Assembly: GCA_020161265.1 (NCBI GenBank)
Contig: JAIUOC010000008.1
Coordinates: forward strand, 186,001 to 250,000
Direction of reading: 5' to 3'
DNA: 64,000 bases
Source: Chloroflexota bacterium
Lineage (GTDB): Bacteria > Chloroflexota > Chloroflexia > Chloroflexales > Herpetosiphonaceae
Of this stretch, positions 61,589 to 64,000 are shown piece after piece; positions within the stretch are counted from its first letter, which is position 1, and the number at the start of each line of letters is the position of its first letter. Position numbers and translations under genes: made by a program. The notes beneath the pieces are model-generated. The model was not told where the DNA came from. It did no database searches and saw only the letters and a program-made list of their open reading frames with translations.

Positions 61589-62372
61589 TTCCAGTCCATG
61601 TGCTATCAAATTGCCACAAAATGGCGGTGGCACTATCGCGACCGCCTTCAGTTTGTACTCGTTCGAGCAAGGCGCGGGCGGCTCGTGGCAGGCTGTGCTG
61701 CTCCCAACAAACCGCGTTATACAAGGTGGTTGGGTTTTCAAACGGGCGTGTGCCACACTCCAGCAAGCCATCAGTCGTTAACATAATCGTGGTCAATCCA
61801 GGTTGGAGCAAACGCATGCCAGTGGAGTACGAAGGCAACACCCCATCCCAAGTATTGACATTGCCAATCCATTCGTAGAAGCGGCGTTGGTTGAGTTGCA
61901 TCTCGCCGAGCCGCGCAATGCTGGGGTGGAAAATATAACCAATGCAATCGCCAACTGCCCAATACCAAACATATTCATCTTTGCGGGCCACGAATAAACA
62001 CGAGGCCTCGCCTTGAATTGCGGCACACCGCGCCCGAAAGCGATTGCTGCGAAAGATATCAAGTAAAGCCCGATCCAAGCTAAAAAAGGCTTGATTCAAG
62101 GGTTGGTTCAAGCATTCGCGCAGTTGGGTTTCGGCTCCAACCAAGGTTTCTAAAATCAACAGGGCACTTTGGGCTGAATGATGAGCATCGATTACCACCG
62201 CCAATTCCCATCCGCCAGCAGAATCGATGAAAATTGCCGCAGCATCTTCATTTTTCCGAGCGCCTTGGGCGACCACCCCGCCAAAACTGGCGAAGACCAT
62301 CGCCCCAAGGTCTTGAACGAACAGTGTATCAAGATGTGGCTGGTCGTGGCCAAGCCAAGTGTAGGTTGTCAT
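61569..62372 (-). CDS. Divergent PP2C-like phosphatase
   Basis: A 267-residue protein. KNEDAAAIF, VVIDAHHSAQSA, GEASCLFVARKDEYVWYWAVG, LTTDGLLE and GGRDSATAILW align with PP2C motifs, but the canonical DGMGG is DAHHS. The Asp residues remain, so it may be active or a binding relative. It overlaps the GH57 gene by four bases (ATGA) and the convergent methyltransferase by 20. Confidence 0.82.
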   Translation of the reverse strand: MTTYTWLGHDQPHLDTLFVQDLGAMVFASFGGVVAQGARKNEDAAAIFIDSAGGWELAVVIDAHHSAQSALLILETLVGAETQLRECLNQPLNQAFFSLDRALLDIFRSNRFRARCAAIQGEASCLFVARKDEYVWYWAVGDCIGYIFHPSIARLGEMQLNQRRFYEWIGNVNTWDGVLPSYSTGMRLLQPGLTTIMLTTDGLLECGTRPFENPTTLYNAVCWEQHSLPRAARALLERVQTEGGRDSATAILWQFDSTWTGINRDFR

Positions 62373-63805
62373 CGTTCAAAATTTCCAAACAAACGATAAT
62401 TCAGGGTTGGAAAAGGATTATCGCGCTCTTGCAAGGCGGCAAATTCACGGGCGGCAACTGGCAACAAGGTTTCATGCGGCAATAACTGCATCAGCCAATC
62501 GAACTTTTGCAGGTGTTCGCTACGCCGAGCATTGGCATAATCTGCGCCAGGCGTACCAACCCAACGATCCCAATCGCCTGATTGCGCCAGCAAAAATTCG
62601 CGGGCAGCTTGGTTGAGCACTTGTTCGCGGTCGCCATAGGCTTGGGGATACTGCGCCACTGCCGCCTGTAATTGGCGATGGGCGGCGCTCAATCGGCCAT
62701 CGATAATTCCGGCAAAATGCTGTGGTGGCACAACCACGCTGGGTTTATGGCGTTTGAGCAGGGTGCTAGGCGTAACCAAGCGAAAATGGCTAGGCAATTC
62801 TTCGAGCAAGGTGCGCAGCCACAAACCACCCTCAAACCAGCCGCTACCAAATAATTCCATATCGGCCACAATCACCAAGGGCTGACCGTTACTGGCGGTT
62901 TCGCTGAGCACAGCAGTAAAGTGACGCGCATGCATTCGTGCCCGCGCATAGGCATAAAATGGATCATAGGCGCTACCATCGCGGCTCAGCATGCCATCAT
63001 CCATGGGAATTTCCATCGGTGCACGATACAATGGATCGCCGGGATAGCCCAAGCCAACCGAGCGAATATGCGTCAGCAAGCGCTGATCGGGCGTAATCAC
63101 AGCGGTTTGACGAGCTTCGGAAAGCCACGAAAGGGCTTGGCCGCGTAACTCAGGGTTGGCCGTGCCGACCAATGCCCGCATATCCAAAGGCTTGAGAATC
63201 TGCTCCCACTCTGGCGAAACTGGATCTTCGGCGCTCCACAAGACGCTTGGCGTTTGGCCGAGCAAGTGCATCAGGGCGATCGTGCCAATTTCGACTTGGG
63301 TGCGTAAGGTTGGGCGATCATACAAATGTGGTACTGGATAGGTTGCCGTATGACCCAGCACTTCTAGCGCCTCAGCCTCGACCAACTCGCGGGTCATGGC
63401 CACAATATTGCGGCTCCACTGCTTTTCAAAGACATGCAAGGTTCGTTGATGCAGTTGTAAATAAAATTGGGCTAGATAGGCTTCGTGCTCGTCGCCCTTG
63501 GTTGCTTCAAGCCGCCGCTCAGCCTGAACAATCGCCTCATCGAGATGATGCAGCATATGCTTTTGCACAACCGGATCATTCAATTGATGCAACAGAATTG
63601 GACTGATGGCCAAGCCCATTTTGACCGCTTTATTTTGCTCGATCAAGTCGGCGAGGCCACGCAAGAGCGGAATATAACAATCGGCCATCAGGCCATGCAA
63701 CTCTTCTTCGCCATGGCTGGATGGCCCAGGTTGGCGCACAAACGGCGCATGGGCATGCATAATGATGCAGAGATCGGTTGGTTGGTCAGTCGTGGGCTTT
63801 TCCAT
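62369..63805 (-). CDS. GH57 family glycoside hydrolase/transferase
   Basis: A 478-residue protein of the GH57 family (amylase, branching enzyme). IIMHAHAPFVRQPG is the N-terminal His signature. The catalytic Asp lies in VIVADMELFGSGWFEG, where many family members have DTELFGHWW (so His is Ser here), and LWSAEDPVSPEW is a candidate for the nucleophile segment. It is probably a 1,4-alpha-glucan branching or related enzyme. It follows a small membrane protein and overlaps the PP2C gene by four bases, suggesting a linked operon. Confidence 0.87.
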   Translation of the reverse strand: MEKPTTDQPTDLCIIMHAHAPFVRQPGPSSHGEEELHGLMADCYIPLLRGLADLIEQNKAVKMGLAISPILLHQLNDPVVQKHMLHHLDEAIVQAERRLEATKGDEHEAYLAQFYLQLHQRTLHVFEKQWSRNIVAMTRELVEAEALEVLGHTATYPVPHLYDRPTLRTQVEIGTIALMHLLGQTPSVLWSAEDPVSPEWEQILKPLDMRALVGTANPELRGQALSWLSEARQTAVITPDQRLLTHIRSVGLGYPGDPLYRAPMEIPMDDGMLSRDGSAYDPFYAYARARMHARHFTAVLSETASNGQPLVIVADMELFGSGWFEGGLWLRTLLEELPSHFRLVTPSTLLKRHKPSVVVPPQHFAGIIDGRLSAAHRQLQAAVAQYPQAYGDREQVLNQAAREFLLAQSGDWDRWVGTPGADYANARRSEHLQKFDWLMQLLPHETLLPVAAREFAALQERDNPFPTLNYRLFGNFER

Positions 63806-63983
63806 ATGATTTGCGTCGCCCTCCCCGTCGTTTGGCTTTCCCTACTGGCATGGCTTCTGGCAGCGCTAACTTCCGTAATACCCGTTCGTGGCTCACCATT
63901 TCGGTGCGAGCGCCCCAACGGGGAATCGTAATTAATGCCACGATGATCAAGAGCGCATAAAACCCTAAGACCGATAAAATCAC
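63786..63983 (-). CDS. Small membrane protein at the window edge, possibly incomplete
   Basis: At least 65 residues: a hydrophobic helix (ILSVLGFYALLIIVALITI) followed by a basic soluble part (KRRGGRRKSYG). A GTG at 63983 lacks a good ribosome site and the frame stays open to 64000, so it may begin outside the window. Its end overlaps the GH57 start by 20 bases. Confidence 0.55.
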   Translation of the reverse strand: MILSVLGFYALLIIVALITIPRWGARTEMVSHERVLRKLALPEAMPVGKAKRRGGRRKSYGKAHD

Positions 63984-64000
63984 AAATTTACCGTTGAATG

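Overview
The window looks like a chromosomal segment of a filamentous Chloroflexota bacterium close to Herpetosiphon. This is inferred from moderate GC, the mix of families (TroABCD metal transporter with a DtxR regulator, soluble kinase/PP2C/VWA/FHA cassette, bacterial Thg1, CrtC/AttH-like protein, GH57, PP2C) and the Gly/Ala/Gln-rich, Cys-poor proteins. There is no rRNA, prophage, insertion sequence or CRISPR array. About 60 genes are tightly packed on both strands. One tRNA-Glu(UUC) is present.

Layout: 0-8 kb holds a secreted repeat protein, a DtxR-type regulator with its metal ABC transporter (two matching operator palindromes), and an anchored LysM/SH3/M23 peptidase. 8-19 kb holds a small membrane protein, a GmrSD-like DUF262/DUF1524 protein, an FAD oxidoreductase, a membrane hydrolase gene broken by an in-frame amber codon, GNAT, DUF1444-like, CorA, a propeller lipoprotein and an atypical NarL-type regulator. 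18.6-27.4 kb holds a RodA/FtsW protein, the kinase-phosphatase-VWA-FHA operon, RodZ-like and YajQ. 27.4-30 kb holds a Gfo/Idh oxidoreductase, a polynucleotide kinase + Thg1 operon and the divergent tRNA-Glu. 30-34 kb holds a sugar ABC transporter and an OmpR-type regulator. 34-44 kb holds GAPDH, a secreted glycosidase, FtsK, PGK, paired small membrane proteins and PGI. 44-64 kb holds UbiB, a methyltransferase, acyl-CoA dehydrogenase, secreted lipoproteins, four tandem membrane paralogs, an AttH-like protein, ruvC, PepF, acetyltransferases, a GT-C-like membrane protein, a nucleotidyltransferase-like protein, a methyltransferase behind an occluding hairpin, and a PP2C-GH57 operon.

The most interesting systems are: (1) the 28.5-29.7 kb pair of a T4-Pnkp-like 5'-kinase and a Thg1 3'-5' polymerase, which looks like an RNA end-repair module; (2) the 20-25.7 kb signalling operon, where the kinase carries nine D-A/S-T-R repeats with a hydrophobic residue at T+3 (the kind of site FHA domains bind once phosphorylated) and the same operon encodes a GarA-like zinc-ribbon/FHA protein and a PP2C phosphatase; (3) a metal permease fused to a winged-helix domain; (4) a composite family of short intergenic repeats (CTTCGTG-type tracts, AACATAG heptamers, GGGGATCGG arms), all CTTCGTG tracts lying in one orientation.

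Coordinates of start codons were set by ribosome binding sites where the longest reading frame was not convincing; these choices are noted per gene.
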